Source: Vogesella sp. LIG4 (lineage in GTDB: Bacteria; Pseudomonadota; Gammaproteobacteria; Burkholderiales; Chromobacteriaceae). Taken from it: a stretch of DNA of 64,000 nt. Both the position numbers and the translations under genes were made by a program. Where the stretch lies: contig NZ_LT607802.1 in NCBI RefSeq assembly GCF_900090205.1, positions 2,853,804-2,917,803 on the forward strand, in the 5' to 3' direction. This document shows, piece after piece, positions 8,868 through 17,427 of the stretch (position 1 is its first letter; the number at the start of each line of letters is the position of its first letter). Under the pieces are notes generated by a model, which was given only the letters and a program-made list of their open reading frames with translations, was not told the DNA's origin and did not search any database.

Positions 8868-9386
8868 TTACTGGGCAGCCTTGTGTTTGCGCAGGCGCTT
8901 GTGGTGGCGCAGCGCTTTCTTGCTCTTGCCTGTCGCCGGCTTGCCGGCCTTGTGAACGGCGGCCTTGGCGGTTTTGGCCGGAGCAGCGGCGTGATGCACC
9001 TTGCCGTGGCGGGCCTTGGCGTGTGCCTTGCCCTGCTTGAGCGGGTGCTTTGCCTTGCTGGCATGGCTGGCAACCTTGCTGGCGTGATGCTTCACGCGGC
9101 CGGATTTGCCAACCCGCGGCTGCTTGCCGGCGGAGTGTGCTTTAGCCGCCTTGTGTTTGGCGTGCTTGCCGCTGGCTGCGTGCTTGCGCGGCGTGCCGGC
9201 GTCGGCGGTACCTGCCGCCGGCTTGATGCTGGCAGCCGGCTGCGGTTTCGCTTTCGCCTGCTTCACCGGTTGCGCCGGCTGGAAGTCGCCAGGCAGCGGG
9301 ATGTCTTCGTTTTCTGCTTGTGCAACGCCAGCGGAAAATGCCATGACGGCAAACAGTGCGGCGGCAAGGGTGCGGTTCAATTCCAT
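8868..9386 (-). CDS. Exported His/Lys/Ala-rich basic protein
   Basis: 172 aa. A clear Sec signal peptide (residues 1-24, cut after AQA) is followed by a short acidic start, ENEDIPLPGDF, and then about 120 residues made almost only of Lys, His, Ala, Pro and Gly, such as KHAKHKAAKAHSAGK. The composition resembles histone H1-like tails, but the signal peptide argues for the periplasm or outside rather than DNA. Possible roles are metal binding through histidines, coating of anionic polymers or attachment. No domain is recognised. Monocistronic, with a promoter presumably in 9387-9524. Confidence 0.75.
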   Translation of the reverse strand: MELNRTLAAALFAVMAFSAGVAQAENEDIPLPGDFQPAQPVKQAKAKPQPAASIKPAAGTADAGTPRKHAASGKHAKHKAAKAHSAGKQPRVGKSGRVKHHASKVASHASKAKHPLKQGKAHAKARHGKVHHAAAPAKTAKAAVHKAGKPATGKSKKALRHHKRLRKHKAAQ

Positions 9387-9524
9387 TGGTCCGGATCTAT
9401 AAATCTTAGTGATTTCAATAACAAACAAGGGCCGTTTGTGGCCCCTGGGTGAGGTTGCTATATTAGCACGCCACTGCCGTTGCATGAGCAACCTTGCCGC
9501 TTTCGCGCCCGGAGAACTCGTCGA

Positions 9525-10322
9525 GTGATACAGACAAGAACAATACTGCTGGCCGGTCTGCTGCTGGCGCTGTGTACGCTGCCCGGTTGCGACGCGCAGC
9601 AGGCGGCCCCGCCAGCCGCGCAGCCGGATGCGGCGACAAGCGGCAAGCTGTACGTGGTGGGTACCGATGCCAGCTATGTGCCGTTCGAATTCCAGAACGA
9701 GCAGCGCGAAATTGTCGGTTTCGACGTGGAGGTGCTGACGGCGGTGGCTGCCAAGGGGGGCTTTCGCGTCCGCTTCGTGAATACCGCGTGGGAAAGCATC
9801 TTTACCGCCCTGGCGCAGGGCGACCGCGACATCCTGGCTTCCGCCATCAGCATCACCGAGCCGCGCCGGCAGCAGATGGATTTTTCCGACCCGTATTTCG
9901 TGGCGCGCCAGCTGATTGCGGTCGGCAAGGGCAATGCCGCCATCCGTCATCTTGCCGACCTGAAGGGGCGCAAGGTTGCGGTGCAGGCCGGTACTACCGG
10001 CGACGAGGCGTTGCAGCAGTTGCAGGGCGCGGTCGATGTCCGGCGGTTTGCCAGCATGCTGCAGGCCTTGCGGGCTGTGGAGAGCGGCGAGGTCGAGGCG
10101 ATGGTGGGCGATAACGGCGCGGTGGCCCACTATGTGGCCAGCAATCCGCGGCACAAGTTGGCCGCAGTGGCGGACGACGCCAGTTTCAGTCCCGAGTTCT
10201 ACGGTTTTGCCGTGAAGAAGGGCAACCGGGCCTTGCTGGACAAGCTCAATATCGGCATCGCCGCCATCAAGGCGGATGGCAGCTACGACCGTATCTACCG
10301 GAAATATTTCAGCGGGCTGTAA
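9525..10322 (+). CDS. Amino-acid ABC transporter substrate-binding lipoprotein (SBP family 3)
   Basis: A 265-aa periplasmic binding protein tethered by lipid. The GTG at 9525 has GGAGA nine bases upstream; the product starts MIQTRTILLAG with lipobox LPGC (Cys22). The fold shows family 3 landmarks: GTDASYVPFEF, IVGFDVEVLTAVA, the RxxQMDFSDPY segment typical of polar amino-acid binders, and GNRALLDKLN near the end. The permease and ATPase genes are not adjacent, so it may serve a carrier encoded elsewhere or act as a sensor. Ends with YRKYFSGL. Confidence 0.9.
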   Translation: MIQTRTILLAGLLLALCTLPGCDAQQAAPPAAQPDAATSGKLYVVGTDASYVPFEFQNEQREIVGFDVEVLTAVAAKGGFRVRFVNTAWESIFTALAQGDRDILASAISITEPRRQQMDFSDPYFVARQLIAVGKGNAAIRHLADLKGRKVAVQAGTTGDEALQQLQGAVDVRRFASMLQALRAVESGEVEAMVGDNGAVAHYVASNPRHKLAAVADDASFSPEFYGFAVKKGNRALLDKLNIGIAAIKADGSYDRIYRKYFSGL

Positions 10323-10512
10323 GCCTGTTTGGCGCTGCCGGGGCAAGAAGCTGCGGGCAGGCTTGCGCACGCAGCTTGCAGGAATGGCCGGATACCCCGG
10401 CCATTGAGAGGTTTGGCAAATGGGAAGGCTGTCGATTCAAAGGCTTGTCTGGAGCAGCCCGGCTTGGCCGGGTCCGGTAGAGTCTAAACGGGGCACTTTG
10501 TCAGCAGCCTGA

Positions 10513-10537
10513 AAGGCCGGAAACCCCGGCCTTTTTT
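10513..10537 (+). terminator. Terminator upstream of gyrA
   Basis: GGCCGG (10515-10520) pairs with CCGGCC (10526-10531), followed by six T. It isolates gyrA from the binding-protein gene. Confidence 0.75.
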
Positions 10538-10580
10538 GCGTCCGTCATCCCCTGTGGCTGCCGCGTCGGGCGGGGCTTTG

Positions 10581-10589
10581 TGGTAGAAT
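10581..10589 (+). promoter_or_regulatory. Candidate extended -10 promoter of gyrA
   Basis: TGGTAGAAT matches an extended -10 element (TG-N-TAGAAT), 34 bases before the gyrA ATG. No good -35 is visible at the right distance, which is acceptable for extended -10 promoters. Confidence 0.4.
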
Positions 10590-10623
10590 GCGACGATAAT
10601 TTTGCTCAAGTTAACGGATTTCC

Positions 10624-13278
10624 ATGACCGATCAGCTTTTTGCCAAGGAAACACTCCCGATTAGCCTGGAAGAGGAGATGCGCCGTTCCTATCTCGATTA
10701 CGCCATGAGCGTGATCGTAGGCCGCGCCCTGCCGGACGTGCGGGATGGCCTGAAACCGGTGCATCGCCGCGTGCTGTTTGCCATGCACGAGCTGTCCAAC
10801 GACTGGAACCGTGCCTACAAGAAGTCCGCCCGTATCGTGGGCGACGTGATCGGTAAATACCACCCGCACGGCGACTCGGCGGTGTACGACACCATCGTGC
10901 GCATGGCGCAGGACTTCTCGCTGCGCTACCCGCTGGTGGATGGCCAGGGCAACTTCGGTTCGGTGGACGGCGATAACGCCGCGGCCATGCGATACACCGA
11001 GATCCGCATGGCGCGCATCGCGCACGAGCTGCTGGCGGACATCGACAAGGAAACTGTCGACTTCGGCCCCAACTACGACGGCTCCGAGCATGAGCCGCTG
11101 ATCCTGCCGTCGCGCATTCCCAACCTGCTGATCAACGGTTCGTCCGGTATCGCGGTGGGCATGGCGACCAATATCCCGCCGCACAACATCACCGAAGTGA
11201 TCAACGGCTGTCTGGCGCTGCTGGACAACGGCGAGCTGACCATCGACGAGCTGATCGACATCATCCCGGCGCCGGACTTCCCCACCGCCGGCATCATCTA
11301 CGGTACCGCCGGCATCAAGGAGGCGTACCGCACCGGCCGTGGCCGCGCCATCATGCGCGCCCGCGTGCATTTCGAAGACATCGGCAAGGGCGACCGCCAG
11401 GCCATCATCGTCGACGAGATTCCGTACCAGGTGAACAAGGCGCGCCTGCTGGAGCGTATCAGCGAGCTGGTGCGCGACAAGCAGATCGAGGGCATCTCCG
11501 ACCTGCGCGACGAGTCGGACAAGTCCGGCATGCGCGTGGTGATCGAACTCAAGCGCGGCGAAATGCCGGAAGTGGTGCTCAACCACCTGTACAAGCAGAC
11601 CCAGCTGCAGGACAGCTTCGGCATCAATATGGTGGCGCTGGTGGATGGCCAGCCGCGCCTGCTGAACCTGAAGCAGATCATCGAAGAGTTCCTGCGCCAC
11701 CGCCGCGAGGTGGTGACCCGTCGCACCATTTTCGAACTGCGCAAGGCGCGTGAACGCGGCCATATCCTGGAAGGTCTGGCCGTGGCGCTGTCCAACGTGG
11801 ACGAGATCATTGCGCTGATCAAAGCTTCCGAAGCGCCGCCGCAGGCCAAGGCCGCGCTGATGGCCAAGGCCTGGCGCTCCGAGCTGGTGGAAAGCATGCT
11901 CGCCCGCGTGGACCAGAGCCAGGCGCGCCCGGACGGGCTGGCCGAGAACTTCGGCATCAAGCCGGAAGGCTACTACCTGTCGGAAACCCAGGCCCAGGCG
12001 ATTCTGGACCTGCGCCTGCAGCGCCTTACCGGCCTGGAGCAGGACAAGATCGTCGGCGAATACCGCGAGATCATGGACACCATCATGGATCTCATCGACA
12101 TCCTGGCCCGCCCGGAGCGCATCAACCAGATCATCCGCGACGAGCTGAACGCCGTCATGCTGCAGTATGGCGATGGCCGCCGCTCCGAGATCGAGCCGTT
12201 CGGCGGCGACATCAATATCGAAGACCTGATCACCCCGCAGGACATGGTGGTGACGGTCACCCACGGCGGCTACCTGAAGGCGCAGCCGGTGGACGACTAC
12301 CAGTCGCAGCGTCGCGGTGGCCGTGGCAAGCAGGCTGCCGCCACCAAGGACGACGACTTCATCGACACCCTGTTCGTGGCCAATACCCACGACTACGTGC
12401 TGTGTTTCTCCAGCTTTGGCCGCTGCTACTGGATCAAGGTGTACGACATGCCGCAGGGCGGTCGCACCAGCCGTGGCAAGCCCATCGTCAACGTACTGCC
12501 GCTGGCCGAGGGCGAGAAGATCAACGCCATGCTGCCGGTGAAGGCTTTCACCGGCAACGAGGCGGAGCTGGACGACGACGCCGAGGTGAGCGACAAGGTC
12601 AAAGGCCCGTTCGTGTTCATGTGTACCGCCAACGGCACCGTGAAGAAGACCCCGCTGGAAGCGTTCTCCCGTCCGCGCAGCGCCGGCATCATCGCGGTGA
12701 AGCTGGACGAGGGCGACAAGCTGGTGGGCGTGGCGCTGACCAGCGGCAGTGACCAGATCATGCTGTTCTCCGACGCCGGCAAGGCAGTGCGCTTCGATGA
12801 AGCCAATGTGCGCGCCATGGGCCGTACCGCCGGCGGCGTGCGCGGCATGGCGCTGGGTGAAGGTCAGCAGCTGATCTCGCTGCTGGTAGCCAACAGCGAC
12901 GAGCAGCAGGTGCTCACCGCCAGTGATGGCGGCTACGGCAAGCGTACCCGCGTCGGCGAATTCCGCCATACCAGCCGCGGCACCCAGGGCGTGATCGCCA
13001 TGGACCTCACCGACAAGACCGGCCTGGAGCTGGTGTCGGCCAGTCTGGTGGAAGACAGCGACGACGTGATGCTGATCACCACCGGCGGCGTGCTGATCCG
13101 CACCAAGGTGGCGGAAGTGCGCGAAACCGGCCGCTCGGCACAGGGCGTGCGCCTGATCAACCTGGACGACGGCGAGAAGCTGATCTGCCTGGTGAAGGTG
13201 GCCGAGAGCGAAGACAGCTGCGAGGACGAAGCCGAAGGCGAGGGCGACGAGTCTGCGGCCAACGTTGAGGAAGTCTGA
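10624..13278 (+). CDS. gyrA: DNA gyrase subunit A
   Basis: Breakage-reunion subunit of DNA gyrase, working with GyrB as an A2B2 complex to introduce negative supercoils. The 884-aa protein has the catalytic Tyr124 in [11 protein letters not shown]. The quinolone-determining loop reads [11 protein letters not shown] with Ser85 and Asp89, the residues normally seen in susceptible strains. The GyrA box QRRGGRGK, needed for DNA wrapping, is present near residue 563. The C-terminal tail is strongly acidic ([15 protein letters not shown]). It is followed three bases later by two thioesterase genes that end at a shared terminator. Confidence 0.98.
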   Translation: MTDQLFAKETLPISLEEEMRRSYLDYAMSVIVGRALPDVRDGLKPVHRRVLFAMHELSNDWNRAYKKSARIVGDVIGKYHPHGDSAVYDTIVRMAQDFSLRYPLVDGQGNFGSVDGDNAAAMRYTEIRMARIAHELLADIDKETVDFGPNYDGSEHEPLILPSRIPNLLINGSSGIAVGMATNIPPHNITEVINGCLALLDNGELTIDELIDIIPAPDFPTAGIIYGTAGIKEAYRTGRGRAIMRARVHFEDIGKGDRQAIIVDEIPYQVNKARLLERISELVRDKQIEGISDLRDESDKSGMRVVIELKRGEMPEVVLNHLYKQTQLQDSFGINMVALVDGQPRLLNLKQIIEEFLRHRREVVTRRTIFELRKARERGHILEGLAVALSNVDEIIALIKASEAPPQAKAALMAKAWRSELVESMLARVDQSQARPDGLAENFGIKPEGYYLSETQAQAILDLRLQRLTGLEQDKIVGEYREIMDTIMDLIDILARPERINQIIRDELNAVMLQYGDGRRSEIEPFGGDINIEDLITPQDMVVTVTHGGYLKAQPVDDYQSQRRGGRGKQAAATKDDDFIDTLFVANTHDYVLCFSSFGRCYWIKVYDMPQGGRTSRGKPIVNVLPLAEGEKINAMLPVKAFTGNEAELDDDAEVSDKVKGPFVFMCTANGTVKKTPLEAFSRPRSAGIIAVKLDEGDKLVGVALTSGSDQIMLFSDAGKAVRFDEANVRAMGRTAGGVRGMALGEGQQLISLLVANSDEQQVLTASDGGYGKRTRVGEFRHTSRGTQGVIAMDLTDKTGLELVSASLVEDSDDVMLITTGGVLIRTKVAEVRETGRSAQGVRLINLDDGEKLICLVKVAESEDSCEDEAEGEGDESAANVEEV

Positions 13279-13280
13279 GC

Positions 13281-13751
13281 ATGAGCGAGGCACCGGCTAA
13301 CGCGGCACTGCTGCAGGCGATGGGGGAGTTGTTCGTCTCCTTCCCGCACTGCGTCACCCTGGGGCTGCAGTACCTGGGCGCCGTGGGCCGCAAGCCCACG
13401 CTGAAGGTGGAATGGCGCGACGACCTGGTGGGCAACCCGGCCACCGGCGTGGTGCACGGCGGGGTGATCACCTCCATCGTCGATACCTGCAGCGGCATTG
13501 CCGTTACCGCGCACATGGACGAACTGGAAACCATCGCCACGCTGGATTTGCGCATCGACTACCTGAAGGCGGCTACGCCGGGCAAGGCCATCTACTGCAC
13601 CGCGGAGTGCTACCGCATGGCCAACCAGATCGCCTTCACCCGCGCGGTGTGCTATCACGACAGCCCGGATGATCCGATTGCCCACGGCGTTGCCACCTTC
13701 ATGCGCGACTCCAACCCGAAACCGATGCTGCCGAAGGAGGGTGCGGCATGA
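13281..13751 (+). CDS. PaaI-family hotdog thioesterase (first of pair)
   Basis: A 156-aa hotdog-fold protein likely to hydrolyse acyl- or aryl-CoA thioesters. The signature GVVHGGVITSIVDTCSG places it in the PaaI/YbgC-like group, where the acidic residue of the helix (Asp in IVDTC) acts in catalysis. LRIDYLKAATPGKAI forms the typical second strand segment. The gene starts three bases after gyrA and overlaps the next thioesterase by ATGA, so all three are probably co-transcribed. The physiological substrate is unknown. Confidence 0.85.
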   Translation: MSEAPANAALLQAMGELFVSFPHCVTLGLQYLGAVGRKPTLKVEWRDDLVGNPATGVVHGGVITSIVDTCSGIAVTAHMDELETIATLDLRIDYLKAATPGKAIYCTAECYRMANQIAFTRAVCYHDSPDDPIAHGVATFMRDSNPKPMLPKEGAA

Positions 13752-14194
13752 GCACCTTCATGGAGACTTTCGCCCAGCTGCGCGACGAGAAGCGCTACGA
13801 TGAAATCATCGCCGCAGTACCGTACGCCAGGCTGATGGGCGTGGAGTTCGGCGAGGACGAGCAGGGCGAGCTGCTGTTTCGCCTGCCGTTCCTCGAACGC
13901 AATGTGGGCAACGTAACGCTGCCGGCACTGCACGGCGGCCTGATCGGCGGCTTCTTGGAAAACGCCGCGCTGCTGCACCTGATGTGGAATCGGGAATCGA
14001 TGACCACGCCGAAGATCGTCGACTTCTCGCTGGACTACCTGCGCTCCGGCCGGGCGCAGACCCTGTACGCGCAGTGCGAGATCACCAAGCAGGGCAAGCG
14101 CGTGGCGCATGTGCTGATCGAAGCGTGGCAGGAAGACCGCAGCAAACCGGTGGCGGTGGCGCGTGCCCACTTCCTGCTGAGTCCCGGCAGCTAG
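13748..14194 (+). CDS. PaaI-family hotdog thioesterase (second of pair)
   Basis: A 148-aa hotdog-fold protein, related to the gene just before it. The core reads LPALHGGLIGGFLENAALL, with Glu in the position of the usual catalytic acid, followed by VDFSLDYLRSG. It starts inside the stop of the first thioesterase (ATGA), so the two could be made in equal amounts and form a heteromer. A tandem pair of PaaI proteins behind gyrA is not something I can link to a named pathway. Confidence 0.83.
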   Translation: MSTFMETFAQLRDEKRYDEIIAAVPYARLMGVEFGEDEQGELLFRLPFLERNVGNVTLPALHGGLIGGFLENAALLHLMWNRESMTTPKIVDFSLDYLRSGRAQTLYAQCEITKQGKRVAHVLIEAWQEDRSKPVAVARAHFLLSPGS

Positions 14195-14202
14195 CAACAA
14201 CA

Positions 14203-14228
14203 AAGCCACGCTAAGAGCGTGGCTTTTT
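14203..14228 (+). terminator. Terminator after the thioesterase pair
   Basis: AAGCCACGCT (14203-14212) pairs with AGCGTGGCTT (14216-14225) and is followed by a T-run to 14228. It ends the gyrA transcript 35 bases before serC. Confidence 0.9.
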
Positions 14229-14262
14229 ATTCGAATCAGAGACAAAGAGATTGGGAACTGAC

Positions 14263-15348
14263 ATGGCAAAGGTGTACAACTTCTCCGCCGGCCCGGCAGT
14301 GTTGCCGCACGAGGTGCTGGCCACGGCACAGGCGGAACTGCTGGACTGGCATGGCTCCGGCATGTCGGTGATGGAAATGAGCCATCGCGGCAAGGAGTTC
14401 ATGGAGATCATCCACGAAGCCGAACAGGATCTGCGCGAGCTGCTGCAGGTGCCGGCCGGCTACAAGGTGCTGTTCCTGCAGGGGGGCGCCTCGCAGCAGT
14501 TCTCCATGGTGCCGCTGAACCTGGCGCCGGCCAATGGCGTGGTCGATGTGCTGGATACCGGCCACTGGTCCAAGCTGGCCATCAAGGAAGCCAAGCGCTA
14601 CACCCATGTCAACGTGGTGGCCAGCAGCGCCGACCGCAACTATGCCTACGTACCGGCGCCGGACACTTGGCAGCGCAGCCCGGAAGCCGCCTACTTCCAC
14701 TACACCTCCAACGAGACCATCGGCGGCCTGCAGTACAGTGATATCCCACAGCTGGGTGATACCCCGCTGGTGTGCGACATGTCGTCCGACTTCCTGTCGC
14801 GCGAGATCGACGTATCCAGGTTCGGCCTGATCTACGCCGGTGCGCAGAAGAACATCGGCCCGTCCGGCCTGGTGGTGCTGATCGTGCGCGAGGACCTGCT
14901 GGGGCACGCCCAGCCGCAGACGCCGACCATGCTGAACTACCAGATTCACGCCGATGCCGACTCCATGTACAACACCCCGGCTACCTATCCGATCTATATC
15001 GCCGGCCTGGTGTTCAAGTGGCTGAAGGCGCGTGGCGGCATCAAGGGCATTCAGGCGCGCAACGAGGAAAAAGCCGGCCTGCTGTACCACGCCATCGATA
15101 GCAGCGACGGTTTCTACGGCAGCCATATCGACGCGCCGTTCCGCTCCAAGATGAACGTGGTGTTCAGCCTCAAGGATGCGTCGCTGGAAGAGCAGTTCCT
15201 GTCCGAGGCCAAGAAGAACGGCCTGGTGCAGCTCAAGGGCCATCGTTCGGTGGGCGGCATGCGTGCCTCCATCTACAACGCCATGCCGATCGAGGGTGTG
15301 AAGTCGCTGGTGCACTTCATGCTGGACTTCGCCCGCCAGCACGGCTGA
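14263..15348 (+). CDS. serC: Phosphoserine aminotransferase
   Basis: PLP enzyme converting 3-phosphohydroxypyruvate plus glutamate to phosphoserine, and also acting in pyridoxal phosphate synthesis. 361 aa, the E. coli length. It starts VYNFSAGPAVLP and carries the WHGSGMSVMEMSHR substrate segment and the PLP lysine in AGAQKNIGPSG. The ATG at 14263 is used, with GGGA six bases upstream; a TTG at 14251 is in frame but weaker. pheA lies about 2 kb downstream, recalling the serC-pheA order of other betaproteobacteria, but an MFS gene and a methyltransferase gene intervene. Confidence 0.97.
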   Translation: MAKVYNFSAGPAVLPHEVLATAQAELLDWHGSGMSVMEMSHRGKEFMEIIHEAEQDLRELLQVPAGYKVLFLQGGASQQFSMVPLNLAPANGVVDVLDTGHWSKLAIKEAKRYTHVNVVASSADRNYAYVPAPDTWQRSPEAAYFHYTSNETIGGLQYSDIPQLGDTPLVCDMSSDFLSREIDVSRFGLIYAGAQKNIGPSGLVVLIVREDLLGHAQPQTPTMLNYQIHADADSMYNTPATYPIYIAGLVFKWLKARGGIKGIQARNEEKAGLLYHAIDSSDGFYGSHIDAPFRSKMNVVFSLKDASLEEQFLSEAKKNGLVQLKGHRSVGGMRASIYNAMPIEGVKSLVHFMLDFARQHG

Positions 15349-15382
15349 TCGCACCGCTTGCGGCCAACCTTTGGCCATCAGA

Positions 15383-15417
15383 CAATCCGGCCCGCCTGCG
15401 CGCGGGCCGAATTGTTC
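15383..15417 (+). terminator. Probable terminator of serC
   Basis: CAATCCGGCCCGC (15383-15395) pairs with GCGGGCCGAATTG (15402-15414) with one mismatch, followed by a short T-rich stretch. A TGCGGCCAA word lies just upstream at 15359. Confidence 0.65.
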
Positions 15418-15501
15418 TTAATGCTGATCAAGCTGTTTTCGCCGTGGGCTGGCGATGGTGGCCGAATGGTTGCACCATGCAGGAAACAATCGGAAAGCAT
15501 T

Positions 15502-16713
15502 ATGAAAATCTCTCCCCTGGCCAGCCTGTTGCTGGCCGCCAGTGCCATCGTGTCGCTCAGCATGGGCGTACGGCATGGTTTCGGCTTTTTTCTGCCGCCG
15601 ATGACGCAGGCGTTTGGCTGGACCCGTGAAACCTTCGCGCTGGCGCTGGGTTTGCAGAACCTGGTGTGGGGTGCATCGCAGCCGTTTGCCGGCGCCTTTG
15701 CCGACCGTTACGGGCCGGGCAGGGTGCTGGTAGCCGGCGGCGTGCTGTACTCGCTGGGGCTGGCGCTGATGACGGTATCGGCCAACGGCTGGCTGCTGTC
15801 GGGCTCCGCCGGGCTGCTGATCGGCCTGGCGCTGTCCTGTACCACCTACAGCGTGGTGTACACCGTGATCGTACGCGCGGTGCCGGACAGCTACCGCTCC
15901 AGTGCCATGGGGCTGACCGCCGCGGCCGGTTCCTTCGGCCAGTTCATCATGGTGCCCGTCGAGCGCGGCCTGATCGACGGCATGGGCTGGCTGCCGTCGC
16001 TGCTGGTGCTGGCGGCGGTAGCGGCGCTGCTGGTACCGTTGGCCGCACCGATGCAGCGCGCCTATGAACGCGCACCGCTGGTGGTGGCGTCTACGCGCGG
16101 CGTATGGCACGGCATCGTGCAGTCCTTCAGCGACGCCTGGCGGCAGCGTTCCTTCCGCCTGCTGATGGCCGGCTACTTCGTGTGCGGCTTCCAGGTGGTG
16201 TTCATCGGTGTGCACCTGCCGGCCTACCTGCGCGACCACGGCCTGAGCGGCAATATCGCCAGCACCGCGCTGGCGCTGATCGGCCTGTTCAACGTGTTTG
16301 GCACCTACTGCTTCGGCAAGCTGGGCGGGCGTTATTCCAAGCCCTACCTGCTGGCTACGATCTACCTGGTGCGCAGCGTGGTGATCGCGCTGTTCCTGAT
16401 GCTGCCGCTGAGCGGCACCTCGGTGGCGGTGTTCGCCGCCGCGATGGGCTTTCTGTGGCTGTCCACCGTGCCGCTGACCAATGGCGTGATTGTCGGCATG
16501 TTCGGCATCCGCAACCTGGGCATGCTCTCCGGCGCGGTGTTCTTCTCGCACCAGGTGGGCAGCTTCCTCGGCGTATGGCTGGGCGGGCTGATCTATGACC
16601 GCACCGGCAGCTACAACCTGGTATGGGGCATGGCCATCGCGCTCGGTGTGGCGGCGGCACTGGCCAACCTGCCGGTGAAGGAAGCGCCGGTCGGCGCTGG
16701 CGTGCAGGCATGA
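15502..16713 (+). CDS. MFS transporter
   Basis: A 403-aa major facilitator protein with about twelve membrane segments. The first loop contains the MFS-A signature region GAFADRYGPGRVLV. The N-terminal SMGVRHGFGFFLPPM and the duplicated halves place it near oxalate/formate-type or monocarboxylate-type carriers, but the substrate is not clear. The ATG at 15502 is supported by GGAAAG five bases upstream. Its stop overlaps the ATG of a 37-aa hydrophobic ORF (ATGA). Confidence 0.88.
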   Translation: MKISPLASLLLAASAIVSLSMGVRHGFGFFLPPMTQAFGWTRETFALALGLQNLVWGASQPFAGAFADRYGPGRVLVAGGVLYSLGLALMTVSANGWLLSGSAGLLIGLALSCTTYSVVYTVIVRAVPDSYRSSAMGLTAAAGSFGQFIMVPVERGLIDGMGWLPSLLVLAAVAALLVPLAAPMQRAYERAPLVVASTRGVWHGIVQSFSDAWRQRSFRLLMAGYFVCGFQVVFIGVHLPAYLRDHGLSGNIASTALALIGLFNVFGTYCFGKLGGRYSKPYLLATIYLVRSVVIALFLMLPLSGTSVAVFAAAMGFLWLSTVPLTNGVIVGMFGIRNLGMLSGAVFFSHQVGSFLGVWLGGLIYDRTGSYNLVWGMAIALGVAAALANLPVKEAPVGAGVQA

Positions 16714-16823
16714 AGCTGCTGGCCTGGGGGCTGCTGACCGCCATCGCGGCGCTGGGCTTCTGGGCCTATCTGCAGCCCCTGTTTGTCGTCAAACTGGGTA
16801 ATATGCTGTCAGCCTGTTTTTAA
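16710..16823 (+). CDS. Small single-span membrane protein (37 aa)
   Basis: An ORF starting in the stop of the MFS gene (ATGA at 16710-16713). The product, MKLLAWGLLTAIAALGFW and onward, is one hydrophobic segment with a Lys at each side. The overlap suggests coupled translation with the transporter, perhaps as an accessory subunit. It is also short enough to be chance; the AAGGAG of the next gene overlaps its end. Confidence 0.5.
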   Translation: MKLLAWGLLTAIAALGFWAYLQPLFVVKLGNMLSACF

Positions 16824-16833
16824 GGAGTACGAC

Positions 16834-17424
16834 ATGCTGACTGCTGCCCATCGCAATCGCTTGCAGCAACTGTGGCAGGAGGGCGAGGCGCATGATGCGC
16901 GCCACAGCGCCCGCGCCGACAAGCGACTCAACATCACGCCGGATACCGGGCTGTTCCTCTACCAGCTGGCGCGCGCCCGCAAGGCGATGGCGCTGCTGGA
17001 GATCGGCACCTCCAACGGCTACTCCGCGGTATGGCTGGGCCTGGCGGCGCAGGCCAACAAGGGCCGGCTGCGCAGCGTGGACAACAGCGCGCACAAAACG
17101 GCGCTGGCCAGCGCCATGCTGGACTCTTTCGGCCTGCAACAGAGTGTGAGCCTGCATACTGCGGATGCCTTCGAGCTGCTGGCCGCCTGTGACGACGAAT
17201 CGGTGGATATGCTGTTTCTGGATGCCGATCGGTCACGATATGCCGGCTACTGGCCGGAAATTGCCCGCATCCTGGCTCCGCGGGCGGTACTGGTGATGGA
17301 TAATGCCGTTTCCCATGCCGAAGAGTGTGCCGATTTCCGTGCTGCGGTGCTTGCGACGCATGGCTATCTCGCGGAAACTTATCCTATCGGTAAAGGCCAG
17401 TTTGTCATCCTGAAAGACCTCTGA
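16834..17424 (+). CDS. Class I SAM-dependent methyltransferase (O-methyltransferase-like)
   Basis: A 196-aa Rossmann-fold enzyme. Motif I reads LLEIGTSNGYSAVWL, the acidic residue after strand 2 is in LRSVDNSAHKT, and FLDADRSRYAGYW resembles the metal-dependent catechol-type O-methyltransferases. AAGGAG stands six bases before the ATG at 16834. It is three bases from pheA, so the two are probably co-transcribed. The substrate is unknown. Confidence 0.87.
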   Translation: MLTAAHRNRLQQLWQEGEAHDARHSARADKRLNITPDTGLFLYQLARARKAMALLEIGTSNGYSAVWLGLAAQANKGRLRSVDNSAHKTALASAMLDSFGLQQSVSLHTADAFELLAACDDESVDMLFLDADRSRYAGYWPEIARILAPRAVLVMDNAVSHAEECADFRAAVLATHGYLAETYPIGKGQFVILKDL

Positions 17425-17427
17425 ATC

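Larger units (their letters stand above)
10323..10623 (+). other. Intergenic region before gyrA
   Basis: 301 bases without a gene. It holds an imperfect hairpin with arms ATGGCCGG and CCGGCCAT at about 10384-10403, a full terminator at 10513-10537 and a likely gyrA promoter at 10581-10589. No RNA gene or ORF is seen. Confidence 0.6.

Noticed and set aside
10606..13293. 895-codon open frame antisense to gyrA
   Set aside because: It mirrors gyrA codons (His/Gln/Val/Ala-rich), as expected opposite a GC3-rich gene, and has no ribosome site or family motif.
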